Assembly (NCBI GenBank): GCA_037043455.1
Contig: JAWPHD010010371.1
Span: forward strand, 1 to 64,000
Source of the DNA: Cyrtodaria siliqua
Taxonomy: Eukaryota; Mollusca; Bivalvia; Adapedonta; Hiatellidae
Reading direction: 5' to 3'
Length of the DNA: 64,000 nt
Shown: positions 47,822 to 59,659 of the stretch, one piece after another
How positions within the stretch are numbered: the stretch's first letter is position 1
How the letters are laid out: each line of letters opens with the position of its first letter
Notes under the pieces: model-generated
What the model was told of the DNA's origin: nothing
Databases searched by the model: none
The model's input: only the letters and a program-made list of their open reading frames with translations
Position numbers and translations under genes: made by a program

Positions 47822-49385
47822 GTAAGTATTTTAGCAATAAGGCTTATCATCGTTTGTAAATAATTATATCCCAGAGACACCTTCCTTTGAAACAAAAAAT
47901 TGTTTGACATAAACGTATGATCCAGGTGAAAGACTTATCCGGTGACCGAGTATCATTTTATTTTTGAGTAAACAGTATAATTGCACCGATAGGCTGTAAG
48001 CTAGTAGGAGAACCCTCCCCACCCCCTGTTTTTTCGAAAGCCCATTATGTGAAGAGCGTGTTGGAACATGTGTGCCATCTGAGCGTTGGGGCTTTATCTT
48101 GTTACAGGGTGTAGAATACGTTACCTATAAAATAATAATTATTTTGCATTTTGAAGACTAAAAATGTATGGAAGACAGGGTTGGTATTTTAAATTGCCGT
48201 CATTATTTGTGCATTTTTTACTACAAAATTTCGTTTCACTTACTTTTTATACCTTGGATACCTGCGTTTCTAACTCTCGATACCGTAATTGACGTTACCT
48301 TGTTTTATTAAGTTTTTTAACGTAAGACATTAAGAACTATGATATAAATAGATCTTCCTGATCATCAGCAATGACAGATATGTCATCTGCAATGGTAAGC
48401 CGGGGACATGTTTTGCCAGAAAAAGTAGGTTTCATGGCTTTGGAGGTTTTGTGCATATCTGTCTGTTTTCCACTGGCCGCAAACGAGATTAATGAATCGT
48501 GTCGTATTGTCGTGACAACTCTTCAAATCGCAATAGGTCTTCGTTTTCGGCCCTGACAACAGGAATTTTGGGGTTTCACCTCGCCTCTTGCACTCACACT
48601 ACTTGATAGATCTAGGGACGCAAGTGTCTGTCACAAAGTTGACTCAATGTGCTTTGATAAGTACGTCAAACAACAGCTCTACCAAATCGTCAAACGTACC
48701 AGGAACTGAAGGCTGACTGAGGTGTTTCGTTACCTTCATACGCATTCACAGTATATTCAGTAGGTTGCTGTGTAGCTGGCTCAGCTGATACTTCTAAGCA
48801 GTAGAGCAACTTGACTTTGTCAGTTCTAAATGAATTGCCATCAGCTGTTGCAAGGGACCATGGTACTGAGCCTAGAGGATATGATAGCTTCAACTTAAGA
48901 TCTGTCTGATACCTGATCAATAAGGCCACCAATTTACCAAATATAGTGTGTCAGTTAACAAGCCATTGACAAATATGTCATGGTCTTTTCAACCTGATGC
49001 TATAATAGGTCATCAGCAACATCGCTCTATGCTGGAATACCGGACGATCGGAGGTATAGCTCATAGTCATTGATATCAACTCGGAATTGGGTTTGTGAAA
49101 CCAATGATAGATTCCGTGGCTCTTCCGAAGTCTTTCTCGTTGTTCTTTGTTGGATGGATGCAGTTCTGATGCCATATTTGCCATCTCTGGAAAGTGGACT
49201 CTAGCAGCTTTTCTCTACATTGACGTGTAATGTACCAGTGGTATTATCTGTATGCTGCATACTTTCTACTGAATCCAATAATGTTATTTTGAAAATTTCT
49301 ATGTTGATTGATAGTTTATTAATAGTTAGGCTATTGTTTTTTGTATTATATTTACACGAGCAAAAATGTGTTTTACTTATATTGC
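47822..49385. other. Intronic sequence, no exon recognised
   Basis: 48000-48130 is an inverted relative of 51800-51910 ('ccaacgctcagatg'). At 48370-49190 the minus strand has two open frames (68 and 80 residues, for instance KLKLSYPLGSVPWSLATADG) that read like a decayed mobile-element protein, but I cannot name it. Confidence 0.35.
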
Positions 49386-49389
49386 TTAT

Positions 49390-49720
49390 TGATGCTGCCT
49401 TGTTGGTTAGAGATTAGATCATGGCGGGGATTTCTTTATTTACACTGTCCTGTTTTAATGGGAAGACAGTAGGGTAAGTGTGAGGTTTGGTGCACCCTAG
49501 AACCGGTTTAAACCCCCAGTGGCCTATTTTGCCACTGACCGTTCCAAAGCGGTAGCCCTATTGTCAACCCTTTTGTGTTTGTGATGTCGTTTGCATTTAT
49601 TATTGCTTTTGACTTCTTATTTGTCTGTTTGCGTGTTTGTTTCTGTGTTTTGTGGTTGACTGTCGTCCTTGAATGCTACTTTCCCTGTCCGATCTTTTTA
49701 TATTTCTTTTTGTGGAAGTG
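49390..49720 (-). repeat. Dispersed repeat D1
   Basis: 'ggtgcaccctagaaccggtt', 'gccactgaccgttccaaagc' and 'tgtggttgactgtcgtcctt' are the reverse complement of the 35935 copy. Confidence 0.8.
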
Positions 49721-50384
49721 GGACACTGAATCTCCTGTTTTGGAGAAGTTCATTTGACCCGGGGATGGGTTGTGTCAAGAGTCAGAGTGTCATTAAATAT
49801 ACAGGAATGTGTCTGGCGTAGTTCTAATGGTCATACCCAAAGAACATTAGACATAGGCATTCGGGTGAAGGTCATTTTCCTTTGTATCTGTCTTTGATAA
49901 GAGTTTATATTATTAGTATTGTGTCCAACTACTAGTAATCAGAATAAGGCAAGACTAACTTACATTGGATGGGAACAAAATATGATAATTCTTTGGGATT
50001 TGTCTCAAAAGCAGGATACATTGTAACAAAGGAAATATGCCATAACTAGTAAAAAAACAACATTTTCAATAAATGATAAGCTCCTAGTAGTTTAAGGTGC
50101 AATTACTATTTTCCTGATTTATGAACCATTTTAAAATATTTATTTATTATATATTTATTTTATTTTTAGACATTATATTTATTTATTTACTTATACTAAT
50201 GAATTACATAACATTAAAAAAATCATAGTTAAAAGTTAAATACTATTACCTTTATTTCTGAAACTTCCAAATGGTAACGTATTTTTTGTTTATTTTACAT
50301 ATCGTAACTATTTAGTTTAAACTTATTTATTTTACATCGATTGTAACGAAAGCTCTATGAACTTATTGGAATCACTCTCGATGT

Positions 50385-50522
50385 CTTCCTGGGTAGAACC
50401 AGTACTAAGCAATGCAGATAAAGTGTCTTGCTCAGGGACACAACGCATATGGCAATGACGGGAATCGAACCCACGACTTTTGGATCATGGGTCCAACGCT
50501 CTACCACTAGACCACAGCGCTC
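50385..50522 (-). mobile_element. tRNA-derived SINE
   Basis: On the minus strand the sequence starts GAGCGCTGTGGTCTAGTGG (A box), has GGGTTCGATTCCC (B box) 41 bases on, then 'gagcaagacactttatctgc' and GTACTGGTTCTACCC. The tRNA-like head without a proper acceptor stem and the SINE-like body make a functional tRNA gene unlikely. It is a different family from the 12692 SINE. Confidence 0.75.
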
Positions 50523-51145
50523 GTAACTATTTCTCCCTCTCTCTCTCACACACATTTTATTTATTCATTTATTCATTCTTTTATATATTGATTTAATGAA
50601 TAATATTTTGTTATTAAAATAGTCACTGTTTCAGTAAAGAACTAGAGCCTTTGTTTCTGGAAACATTCAATATTCATGACAAATAACATTAAATGGTAAG
50701 GTAAATTTCTTGTTTATGTCACGTAACGTAAACTACATTGTCTTTTGGAAATTTGTTTTATTGCATTAGATTTTGTTTTTAACATGTTTAATAAATAATA
50801 TAAAATATACATACCGTTTTGTTGCCTATAATTTTTTTTTGAGTATAACATTTTCAAAACATGATAATGGTAACGTATTTCAAATGGATGTCACGCCCTT
50901 ATGTCCCCACTCTCATTTGGCAAACATACTTCATTTTGTAGGAAATGCATACACTTTCAGGAAAATATATCCTTCAAAATTCCCCCAGATTGGGGTGGCA
51001 TCTTTTGGTAACTTACGGTCTAGTTATTATTAACTGTATTTATGATGTTTTGATAACAAACAGGGTGTAACGTAAACTATATATTTTCTTATTTTCATTA
51101 TGTTGAAAAGGCTGGCTAAATTAAACAATTCATAAATAACATAAC

Positions 51146-51728
51146 TATTGTTTGGGGCGCTTGTTTCAGCCAAAGGTTTTTCTGCAGTAACTCGAGCAAT
51201 TTAAATAATACGTACATCAGTTTTATATCATTAGAACTGGCATTTTTAGTGGTAAATAAAACTACTTTACTTTTGAAAATCAGTTGAGAAATAAATATTT
51301 TACAGCTAAAATGATTTTTTGATGGGGCTTTTCCTATGTAAATTCCTTGTAAATTCCTTGTTGGTGGGACAGCAGAAAATTACAAAATGTCAAATAACTT
51401 CAGTAAAACTTGATATTTTGTTATAAAACGTTCAGGGTGTCTTAATGTACTAATATCCAATAATTTAAAACTATTTTTGAATAACAAATCTAAAAAAATA
51501 TATTTTTTGAATTTTTCATGCAGCAGAATTTTGCATTGAAAATGACCCATCAAAATCAACTTTCGCACATTTTTTTTTTTTATTTCTCAACCGATTTTGA
51601 AAAGTAAGGTATTTTTATTTACCACTAAAAATGTCTGTTCCACTGATATATAACTTATATAGGTAGTAGATTAATTTTATCTTAAAAGTCCAAAAAACCT
51701 TTGGCTGAAACAAGCGCCCCAAACAATA
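51146..51728. mobile_element. Foldback/MITE-like element with long inverted repeats
   Basis: TATTGTTTGGGGCGCTTG (51146) mirrors CAAGCGCCCCAAACAATA (51728). Further in, 'tttttagtggtaaataaaac' (51245) mirrors 'atttaccactaaaaatg' (51618), and CAGTTGAGAAATAAA mirrors TTTATTTCTCAACCG. The centre encodes nothing recognisable. Confidence 0.78.
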
Positions 51729-52059
51729 TAGGTAGTATTTATTTTATTGTTCATATGCACATTTTCACTCATATTCAAATTTATTGAAAGAGTTTTGGAA
51801 TTGTTATGGTAACGTAATTGTCACGTGTGTTACACACAAACGCCCCAACGCTCAGATGACACACATGTCTCAGCTTAATGTATGTTCTTACCCTACAAAA
51901 TTCCCCCTGGCGGGGTGGAGGTGGGGATGGGGGGTGGGTGTGAAGGTGAGTCTACAGCCAGCTCAATGACTACGAGTTAAATGATTACACAGCATGCAAA
52001 TGTATGCGCTGAAGTTTATATGCATTTTCTGTGAAATGGTATATTTAGCAATTTTAGCA

Positions 52060-52330
52060 ATTCATTCTTTCCCTCATATATATCGTTATGGAATACAATA
52101 CCTGAACACATACGAAATGCGCCAACCCTTTCTTCTTTTAAAACTCTTATTACAAACAATACTTTAAACCGCCCAAAATACCCATTTTATGTTTGTCTGG
52201 ATGTCGTAGATTGTCTGTATTTCATACTCGGATAAAAAACAAATGCAGTAACCTGAAACATGATGTGTTTATAAACAAAATCAAAGGAGGACGTCGAAAA
52301 TTATTTAATGAAATGTCCGATTTATTTAGA
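52060..52330 (+). mobile_element. LINE relic, same family as 10620-11650
   Basis: With frameshifts it reads LWNTIPEHIRNAPTLSSFKT and then LSVFHTRIKNKCSNLKHDVF, which align with LWNELDINIREAPSLSSFKT and LSVLHARLRNNCCNLNADLY of the 10636 frame. It is short and dead. Confidence 0.75.
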
Positions 52331-52469
52331 TAGGTAGATACTTTTATGTCAAATTTCCAATAGGCTATAAAGCTCGTGAGTATACAAATACAAAGTATTA
52401 CATGGTAGTAGTACAGTAATTCGTAAATATACATGTGTATATATATCATAATATAACTTACATTATATT

Positions 52470-52760
52470 AACATTATTGACATTCACACTAGCGTTTGTT
52501 TGGTGCTGTGTGGTGGCGGCCGGAAAACAGTTGCCCTGACTACAAATCAGTAGTGTTATTACTTACTGGTCCTTGGGGATCATCGAGCCAATTCTGTGTG
52601 GCTTTAAAGTAGACTATCGCTTAAGACGGTACTAGTAGGCGTGAGAGGTGTTGCACTTCACATTACCTCTCATGAACAGACTCAATAAAACCGAGTCAGC
52701 TATTTTTATCTCTTGTTTGTGTTTGTTGCTTCCAAGGGATCCACTTTTCAGTATTTACAC
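52470..52760 (+). repeat. Dispersed repeat D2
   Basis: 'gacattcacactagcgtttg', 'actggtccttggggatcatc' and 'tttgttgcttccaagggatc' match the copies in the 41283-44590 duplication. Confidence 0.8.
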
Positions 52761-52840
52761 AAGCCATTATGCAAGCATGTGTAATGAGACGTCGTTAACA
52801 ACTGTACATAGAGATTTACATAAAAATTACAATTTAATTT

Positions 52841-52843
<3 letters not shown>

Positions 52844-52886
<43 letters not shown>
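52844..52886. repeat. (CA)n microsatellite
   Basis: About 21 CA repeats. It sits at the 3' side of the minus-strand LINE relic 52890-53095. Confidence 0.95.
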
Positions 52887-52888
<2 letters not shown>

Positions 52889-52889
52889 G

Positions 52890-53095
52890 TTGTTCAACAA
52901 ACAAATAAAGTTATATTCTATATAAAAGTTCATTTCTTAACTTAAATGCTTTATAAATAAATATACCTAATATATACATTTAGATATATATTGATTCCTT
53001 AAATCCGAGAAGCGTTCACACTCTAATACAAAATGAAATTCATCTTCTGACACTCTACAAAGATCACACTTTCTCTCGTTAACAATATACAAGAT
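52890..53095 (-). mobile_element. LINE C-terminal relic
   Basis: The minus strand reads VNERKCDLCRVSEDEFHFVL + ECERFSDLRNQYIS: a CxxC...H...C zinc-binding-like end of a non-LTR protein. Two stops follow. A (GT)n tract on its 3' side is consistent with a microsatellite-type LINE tail. Confidence 0.7.
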
Positions 53096-53099
53096 ACAA

Positions 53100-54720
53100 G
53101 AGATTTTATTAACCAATTAAGGGCCCTCAAAGGAGCAAGTAATTAAGTACAGCGATTGCAATGATTGGTAAGTAAAAAACAAACAATAACAAAATAAACC
53201 AGAGCACATACACTGAGCAGAGTCGCCTACAGTACAATAAACTATAATCACACCAGTAATTATATATTATTATTTATAATGACTAATAGGGTTAATTGTG
53301 TTTTTTAAAACACTGTTTTAAGTAAGTACATAATGCTTTCAGAATGTGTATATTTTCACAAGATAATAGCCAAATAAGTTGATTATTCAAATCGAGGCTG
53401 GAAACATTAAAACATTCTGAAGATATGCATGTTAATAAATTAGTTTTTTCATCTGAATAATAAGGACATGTTAGCAGAAAATGCATCTCATCATCTACAG
53501 AATTACTTGTACAATGTTCACACAATCTATGTTCCACCGGAGTATTAGTATACCTTCCAGTTTCGATTTTAAGTCTATTTGAACTTAGACGAAATTTAGC
53601 AATGGCATTACGTTATTCAAAATTATCAATACTACACAGGTACTCTTATAATTGGAAATCATGTTTAAAAGTGAAGTAAGTTCTCAATTTTCAAAATCTG
53701 CCTTCAAATGGATTAATTAACATTATGCAGCAGTTTCTGTATGTGAAACCATCAAGAAAATGCAACTTTTCACTTTAAAAATGACAAAAAATAATTCTGA
53801 GAATATCCTCCCCAACTCCATTTTCCATGAAGGAGCTTAGTTTTGTCTTTGTCCCAGTTTTCCTGGATTTTTCAATTAATTTTAGTTTTACTGTTTTTAC
53901 AAGTTTTGACATTGACATTACTGAGGGAGAGTGGGGAGAAAATTGATCAATGTCCATATTAATGTTAATTCAAGAATTGATACAATTTCTGAGTACCATG
54001 AGTGAATACCTTTATGATGAAGACTTTTAGATTCAAGCAAACCATCAGTAAGAAGGTTGGACGGATTATTTACTAGACGATGATAATATTTTAACATCGA
54101 CATGATAACATCAAAGTACACAGGAAAACGACTCAAATCAGACATAACAGCAAAGTTGATGGTTTTCTTATGTACCCCTAAACTATATTTGCAGTATCTT
54201 ATATGTAATTTTTCAAATTCAAAGTTATGAGACAGTTTAGTAAAGTCACAAGGATTAAAATTCCTTTTTCCAAAAGATCCCCAGCACGCACTACCATATA
54301 GTAAAATTGGCTTGAGTGTATGCTCAAACACGTGCACACTTGTGGATATACCCGGATGCATGGAGTTAAAATCTTTCTTTAACATAAAAAGGGCTTTCAA
54401 ACCTTTCTTATACAAGTCACTTCGAGCGCGTGAAATACAACCAGATGCACAAAATGTAACTCCAAGATAATTATAAGAGGAGACACATTCTAAAGATTGG
54501 TTTTGAAGGACATATTTCTCTTTTACTAGCCTACCGGCCTTATTAAAGATTAACACTTTAGATTTCAAAATATTAATATTGAGACACCAATCCTGACAAA
54601 AGAGATTAAGCTTGTTTAATTGTTCTTGTAACCCAAGGGCTGTAGTAGATAACAGAACAACATCGTCTGCGTACAGGTATTATTATAGGTTTATTTCATC
54701 TGCCAGATTCAATTTTTAAT
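53100..54720 (-). mobile_element. LINE, 5'-truncated, with reverse transcriptase YADD motif
   Basis: The minus strand carries, in order: LADEIN, two stops, then the catalytic motif YLYADDVVLLS (about 54640-54680) and QEQLNKLNLFCQDWCLNIN. Next come KSKVLIFNKAGR, YNYLGVTF, and HTLKPILLYGSACWGSFGKR in the 53918-54568 frame. After frame changes a C-terminal C-EHC...DDEMHFLLTCPYY motif is near 53460-53530. It stops near a D1 repeat at 54725 and ends near 53100 with 'aataaaatctcttgtatctt'. Stops and frameshifts make it inactive. It belongs to the Jockey/CR1/I-like LINE group by wording; the exact clade is uncertain. Confidence 0.8.
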
Positions 54721-54724
54721 CTAT

Positions 54725-54900
54725 GACATGAAACTAGTCCTATTGTCAACCCTTTTGTGTTTTTGATGTCTTATTTGGCCTTTTATTCATCTTTAAATGT
54801 GTTCTTTGTTTCTGTGTGTGTGGTTGTGGTTGACTGTCGCCCTTGAATGCTGCTTTTCCTGTTCGATTTTTATATCTATATATCTCAGTTTTGTAATTGA
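54725..54900 (-). repeat. Dispersed repeat D1, partial
   Basis: 'cctattgtcaacccttttgt' and 'gttgactgtcgcccttgaat' match D1, directly at the truncated 5' side of the LINE. Confidence 0.7.
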
Positions 54901-55640
54901 TTGACAACATGTGTACACACTGATATTTTCTAAATATGGTTGAATTTATCATTCATTCTCTTTTGGTTTTATATTTCCTAGAACTCTTTATTCTGTTTAC
55001 TCGTCTCTTCTTTGTTTTTGTTAACCGAAAAATGCATTTGAACATTGTATGTTAATTATATTGCCATCTTGTTAACTGTTAATTATATTGCCATCTTGTT
55101 AACTGTTAATTATAATACTGACGGGAAGGGCCTTTATTAATGTTGGAAGAACTTGTGGCTCAACCCTTTTGCTTGTGCAGTGTATACAGAAAAAAGCAAT
55201 CAATTTATGTGTAAAATAGTCATACCTCAATGTATATTATAAACTATATAATATATGAAATACGCACATGCTGACAGCTTAATAATTTGGTCATGATCAA
55301 CAGGAAATATTAAGATACGGGTCATACCGAATCACTTGTAAAACCAATAGAGCCGTCTAATTAACTTCGTTCACTCATGTTTAACAAGGAACATTTGTGT
55401 GTATTGATCAAGTATATAGTAATTAGCGACTGGTCAACTTAGACTTGATCATAAAACACGATAAAAACGACGACGATAAGTTGTCGGTACCACCATTGGT
55501 CAAGTCACAAGAGGGTAGGAATCATATTAATGGGTATGAATCGAACACTTAATCTGCCAATTACCATCATTTTAACGTCAGCACGTGGGTCTTAATGGAC
55601 TCAAACAAAGAACCATTGTTTTATAACATATTGAGATTTT
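54901..55640. other. No gene recognised
   Basis: AT-rich. A short repeat of TGTTAACTGTTAATTATATT lies at 55050-55112. Confidence 0.4.
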
Positions 55641-55642
55641 AG

Positions 55643-55680
55643 TATAAATAGGCCCGCTCTGAGCTGTTATTTCAGACCGG
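55643..55680 (+). promoter_or_regulatory. Candidate TATA-box promoter
   Basis: TATAAATAGGC at 55643 is a strong TATA-box match. About 27 bases on, TTTCAGACC (about 55668) resembles an initiator. It lies 360 bases before the ShKT exon at 56044, on the same strand. I could not find a convincing signal-peptide exon between them, so it may start a non-coding first exon or be chance. Confidence 0.35.
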
Positions 55681-56043
55681 CACAATTTATTGACTTAAGC
55701 AGTTAGAACGTATATATGTATTAGTAAAAGCTATACGATCAGGAATTAAATTACTAAGATAAAAACTGACTTTGTGTTTTGTATGAAGAAGGAATTGAAA
55801 GGGCTATACTATATATGTTTAAAGTAAAAGGTTTTGAACGACTGGCGTTATCTCAAAATTGTAAATATATATATATTTGTAAAGCTTAAATTAGAAAATC
55901 AATGTTAAGGTATGTTTTATTAAGCAAAGAATCAATCCATTGATATGAAGTTTTGATGCCTAACGGGTAATTAGCATACGCCAACAACAACACAAATGCA
56001 CATATAATTGAATGTAAAGAGTTTATTTATCATTTCCCACAAG

Positions 56044-56148
56044 GAGAATGCAAAGACAGCGTTTCAAACTGCACCGCGTATGGAAGGGATGTATGTACAC
56101 ATTACAGAAACTGGGCTATCCTGAACTGTGCGAAAACCTGCGCATTCT
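56044..56148 (+). CDS. ShKT-domain exon 3
   Basis: After the acceptor TTTCCCACAAG it encodes C-KDSVSN-C-TAYGRDV-C-THYRNWAILN-C-AKT-C-AF. The best donor is T|GTATGT at 56149, which ends the exon after the first base of the last cysteine codon. The next exon starts with GT, restoring that cysteine (T|GT). The exon is then 105 bases, phase 1-1. If not spliced there, the frame would stop two codons later (ATG TAG), so this could instead be a last exon. Spacing differs from exons 1 and 2 (longer C2-C3 loop), matching exon 4 better. Confidence 0.78.
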
Positions 56149-57010
56149 GTATGTAGCACTTAGTATTAACAATTATTTACTCCTTTGAGATGAATGCATT
56201 TACGTCAAAAAGGCATTCGCAGTCAATCAATGTTTTACAGTGCCATTTAGCCGATTTTTATATCTACAGTACATTTCCATGAAAGCTGTGATATTCTATT
56301 TATCTGTATTATAAAAACAAACCAGAAAAGCAAATCATGCATCAACACGTGTGGCTAACGGCTATATTGTTTATATTTCAACAATGCATTGTTTTCTTTG
56401 ACCAGTTGACTTTTGGCTAAACAAATGTCAAGATTTTGAGCATAGTAATCCTTCGAAATACATATGAGGCATGCTTCCGAAGATTGACTGGGTTGGCCGA
56501 AAAATGACTGGATTGGCCGAAGAATGAAGGGATTGACCGAATATGGTTTAATTTACTTATTGACTGCCATTATTGTATGCGTGCAACGGTGTCATTATTT
56601 TTTATATTGTTTTATTCCGTTAGACACTACTGGTGTCTGATTGACTGACATTACCAGAAGAACAATCAAATTAATACACACAATAAGGTTTTAAGCCAAG
56701 TCTTATGTTTGGAATAAACCACAAATCACGGTCCATTTTAGACGACTTAAGGTAAACATTCAAAATACTTCATACATTACAGGTGATTCGAATGAGGCAA
56801 TAGGTTAAGGACCAATCACCTGTTAAATTTGTCTTACTATTTAATTGTTGTAACATGAATTTTTATTTCATATACTAGTCTCATAATTAGAAAGGCATAA
56901 ACAACATTTGCTACGTATTTTTTTTATATGAAAAGTATTGTATTACGTCGAGAATTTAATAAATAAATACACATTCGAAAGTATTGTTTTATATTCCATG
57001 TTTATTACAG

Positions 57011-57115
57011 GTGACTGTTTTGACAGGATTAACTGTACCGTACCTGGTATTAACGTTTGCGCAATATTTCCGGAGTATGTGGCTAGTAACTGCAGACAGT
57101 ATTGCAAATTATGTA
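57011..57115 (+). CDS. ShKT-domain exon 4
   Basis: After the acceptor TTTATTACAG it starts GT GAC TGT. It encodes C-FDRIN-C-TVPGINV-C-AIFPEYVASN-C-RQY-C-KL-C and ends A|GTAAGC, 105 bases in phase 1-1. It has the same length and loop sizes as exon 3, so the two look like neighbouring duplicates within the gene, although sequence similarity is now low outside the cysteines. Confidence 0.83.
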
Positions 57116-58014
57116 GTAAGCTTATAAGTAGCAATAACATTGTTATTTTATTTCCTTGATAGATTACATTTACTTAGCTTTATATGTTTATTAGATAAAT
57201 GATTACTTCGTATTCGTTACAATAGGAGCTTTACGGCAATTGTGACATAAACAGGGCCAGTACGGAATGTCACGATTCTGTGACCTCTCCCCCTACCTAA
57301 TAATCCGTAATTGTCCCGATAAAATATCTTTACTTGATCAACACGGATTACTGAATTAATACAGGACACCACTAGATATACTATTTCAGTATGACTCTAT
57401 CACGAAGTATTTTTAAGAAAATTATCGATATACACGTGTTTCCATTATGATCCTCTTAGATATCTTCGGGTTGCTTTCATGGTCCGAAGCAGATGAGCGA
57501 TGGCATCGGGCCATTACAGCATACAACAAGCAACAAGCAACCATTATGTGCACAATACCTGATGCATTATAACACAAAGTTAGGGGATTTTCCAGTAATT
57601 CATTCCATAGCATAGAACTCTCTCCTCCCCGTATACTTACTCCCTCCCCGTATACTTACTCCCTGGTAAAGGTAAACATCCAAGCTGTTGGTTCTGACCG
57701 TATCTTTTACACTTCTTAATTTGAGCTCAACCATACATGTATATTGGCATGTGTTCCCTTAATTTAATAAGATGACAGACGGACTAATGGATGGCTCAGG
57801 AATGAAACACAGCGTTTCTACAGGTCTAGAGTTGTATTTACACCATTGATAATAACTTGTCTGAGTTTGCTGATGTAAATGTACTAAATAAAAATACATT
57901 ACAATAGAAATACAATACAATACAAATACAATACTTAGTATGTAGACTATGATTTGTGGTCATACTTATGATGTACTTGCCATAACCGAGCAAGTTAAAG
58001 GCATACAACTATCG

Positions 58015-58445
58015 TTCCTCAATGATTTGATAGTGTTATAGATAATTTATTATACTATGGCATGTTCTCTCATTGATTTGATAGTGTTATAGATAATTTA
58101 TTATACTATGGCATGTTCTCTCATTGATTTGATAGTGTTATAGATAATTTATTATACTATGGCATGTTCTCTCATTGATTTGATAGTGTTATAGATAATT
58201 TATTATACTATGGCGTGTTCTCTCATTGATTTGATAGTTTTATAGATAATTTATTATACCATGGCATGTTCTCTCATTGATTTGATAGTGTTATAGGTAA
58301 TTTGTTATACTGTGGCATGTTCACTCATTGATTTGATAGTGTAATAGGTAAGTTGATATAATGTGGCATGTTCTCGCATTGATTTGGTAGTGTTATAAGT
58401 AATTTGATATAATGTGGCATGTTCTCTCACTGATTTGATATTTTA
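58015..58445. repeat. 51-bp satellite, about eight copies
   Basis: TGATTTGATAGTGTTATAGA recurs every 51 bases (58023, 58074, 58125 and on). Copies become more diverged to the right. Confidence 0.92.
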
Positions 58446-58593
58446 ACAATAATTTGTGCTTGAATGTATGGAGTATATATTTATATTTTCTTAACGGTAC
58501 CAAACATAATCTTACATATAATACAGTGCTTGAATACATTTACGACCATATATCTATATTTTCTTAACTGTGCCAAACATCGTTTTCTGCCAG

Positions 58594-58725
58594 ACGATGC
58601 ATACTATCCATATCGTTTACTGTCTGGTGATGTGATATCCCCACCACCATCAGCAACATCATCTAAAAGTTTTTTGAATACATCGTCTGTACCTGTAACA
58701 ATACCAGCAGCCACCATGTTGACAC
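58594..58725 (+). CDS. Pro/Ser/Thr-rich linker exon of the ShKT gene
   Basis: Acceptor CGTTTTCTGCCAG ends at 58593 and donor C|GTAAGT follows 58725. The 132 bases are open in phase 1-1, like the ShKT exons: DDAYYPYRLLSGDVISPPPS, then ATSSKSFLNTSSVPVTIPAA and TMLT. The content is low in cysteine and rich in Ser, Thr and Pro, which fits an O-glycosylated spacer between domain groups in an extracellular protein. No homologue is recognised. Good splice sites on both sides and the matching phase are the support; the content is otherwise simple. Confidence 0.65.
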
Positions 58726-59049
58726 GTAAGTTTAACAGTTTAATATTCGCATTCTCATGACAAATAATACGAAACTTTTACCAGATTTGACATTTCTTAT
58801 CGATACATGTAATTGCAATACAATACATAAACTATAAAGGTCTGTCTGTACGTATCTTATGCTGCAAGAGGTGTTCAGCTTATAACGTAACACTTTTGTT
58901 TAAGAAAAAACGATTTCTTTAGAACGTATACATTTAAAATAATCTCCAATTTCACGCGGTTCACTTTAAATTACATTTTTAATTAGGCGCATACTAATAA
59001 TCAAATTTTAAACCTATATGCTTCTATTGGCATAGAGTTTTACCTTAAG

Positions 59050-59335
59050 AAGGATAAAAATATCGGACAGGGAAAGCAGCATTCAAGGACGACAGTCAAC
59101 CACAAAACACAAAAACAAACACGCAAACAGACAAACGAAAAGGCAAAAAATAAATAAAATGAAAACGACATCACAAACACAAAAGTGTTGACAATAGGGC
59201 TACCGCCTTGGAACGGTCAGTGGCAAGGGTAGGCCACTGGGTGTTTATACCGGTTCTAGGGTGCACCAAACCTCACACTTACCCTACTGTCATCCCATTA
59301 AAACAGGACAGTGTAAATAAAGAAATTTAAATGAG
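59050..59335 (+). repeat. Dispersed repeat D1
   Basis: 'ggacagggaaagcagcattc' to 'aacaggacagtgtaaataaa', the short form of D1. Confidence 0.8.
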
Positions 59336-59659
59336 ATCGTATGTTTTATTTTAAGACAAAAATATAAATGTTGAATTAAAAGTTCGAATTTTATCTCAAT
59401 ATTAAGAAATTAAAATATGATAGGACAGTTTGCTCGTATGTTACCGATGATGTTATAAATTAACCAAATACAGTTACAAAATGAAAGTGTGAACACCTCT
59501 TGTAATTCAGGTAAAACTTTGGGATTAAATGCTTAACTGTTTACAAACGCAGTTTTTTTGGTCCGCATTTTGGATAGTTAATACACTAGTGTATTAAGAC
59601 ATATACGGCATGGCCTTATTACGCTTAAGAAAAACAAGTATAAAAGTCGAACAGAAAAT

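Noticed and set aside
48370..49190. Minus-strand frames of 68 and 80 residues that look protein-like
   Set aside because: They may be a decayed mobile-element protein, but no domain or catalytic motif could be named and the frames are broken.
50385..50522. Possible tRNA gene on the minus strand
   Set aside because: A and B boxes are present, but no proper acceptor stem closes, and a SINE-like body follows.
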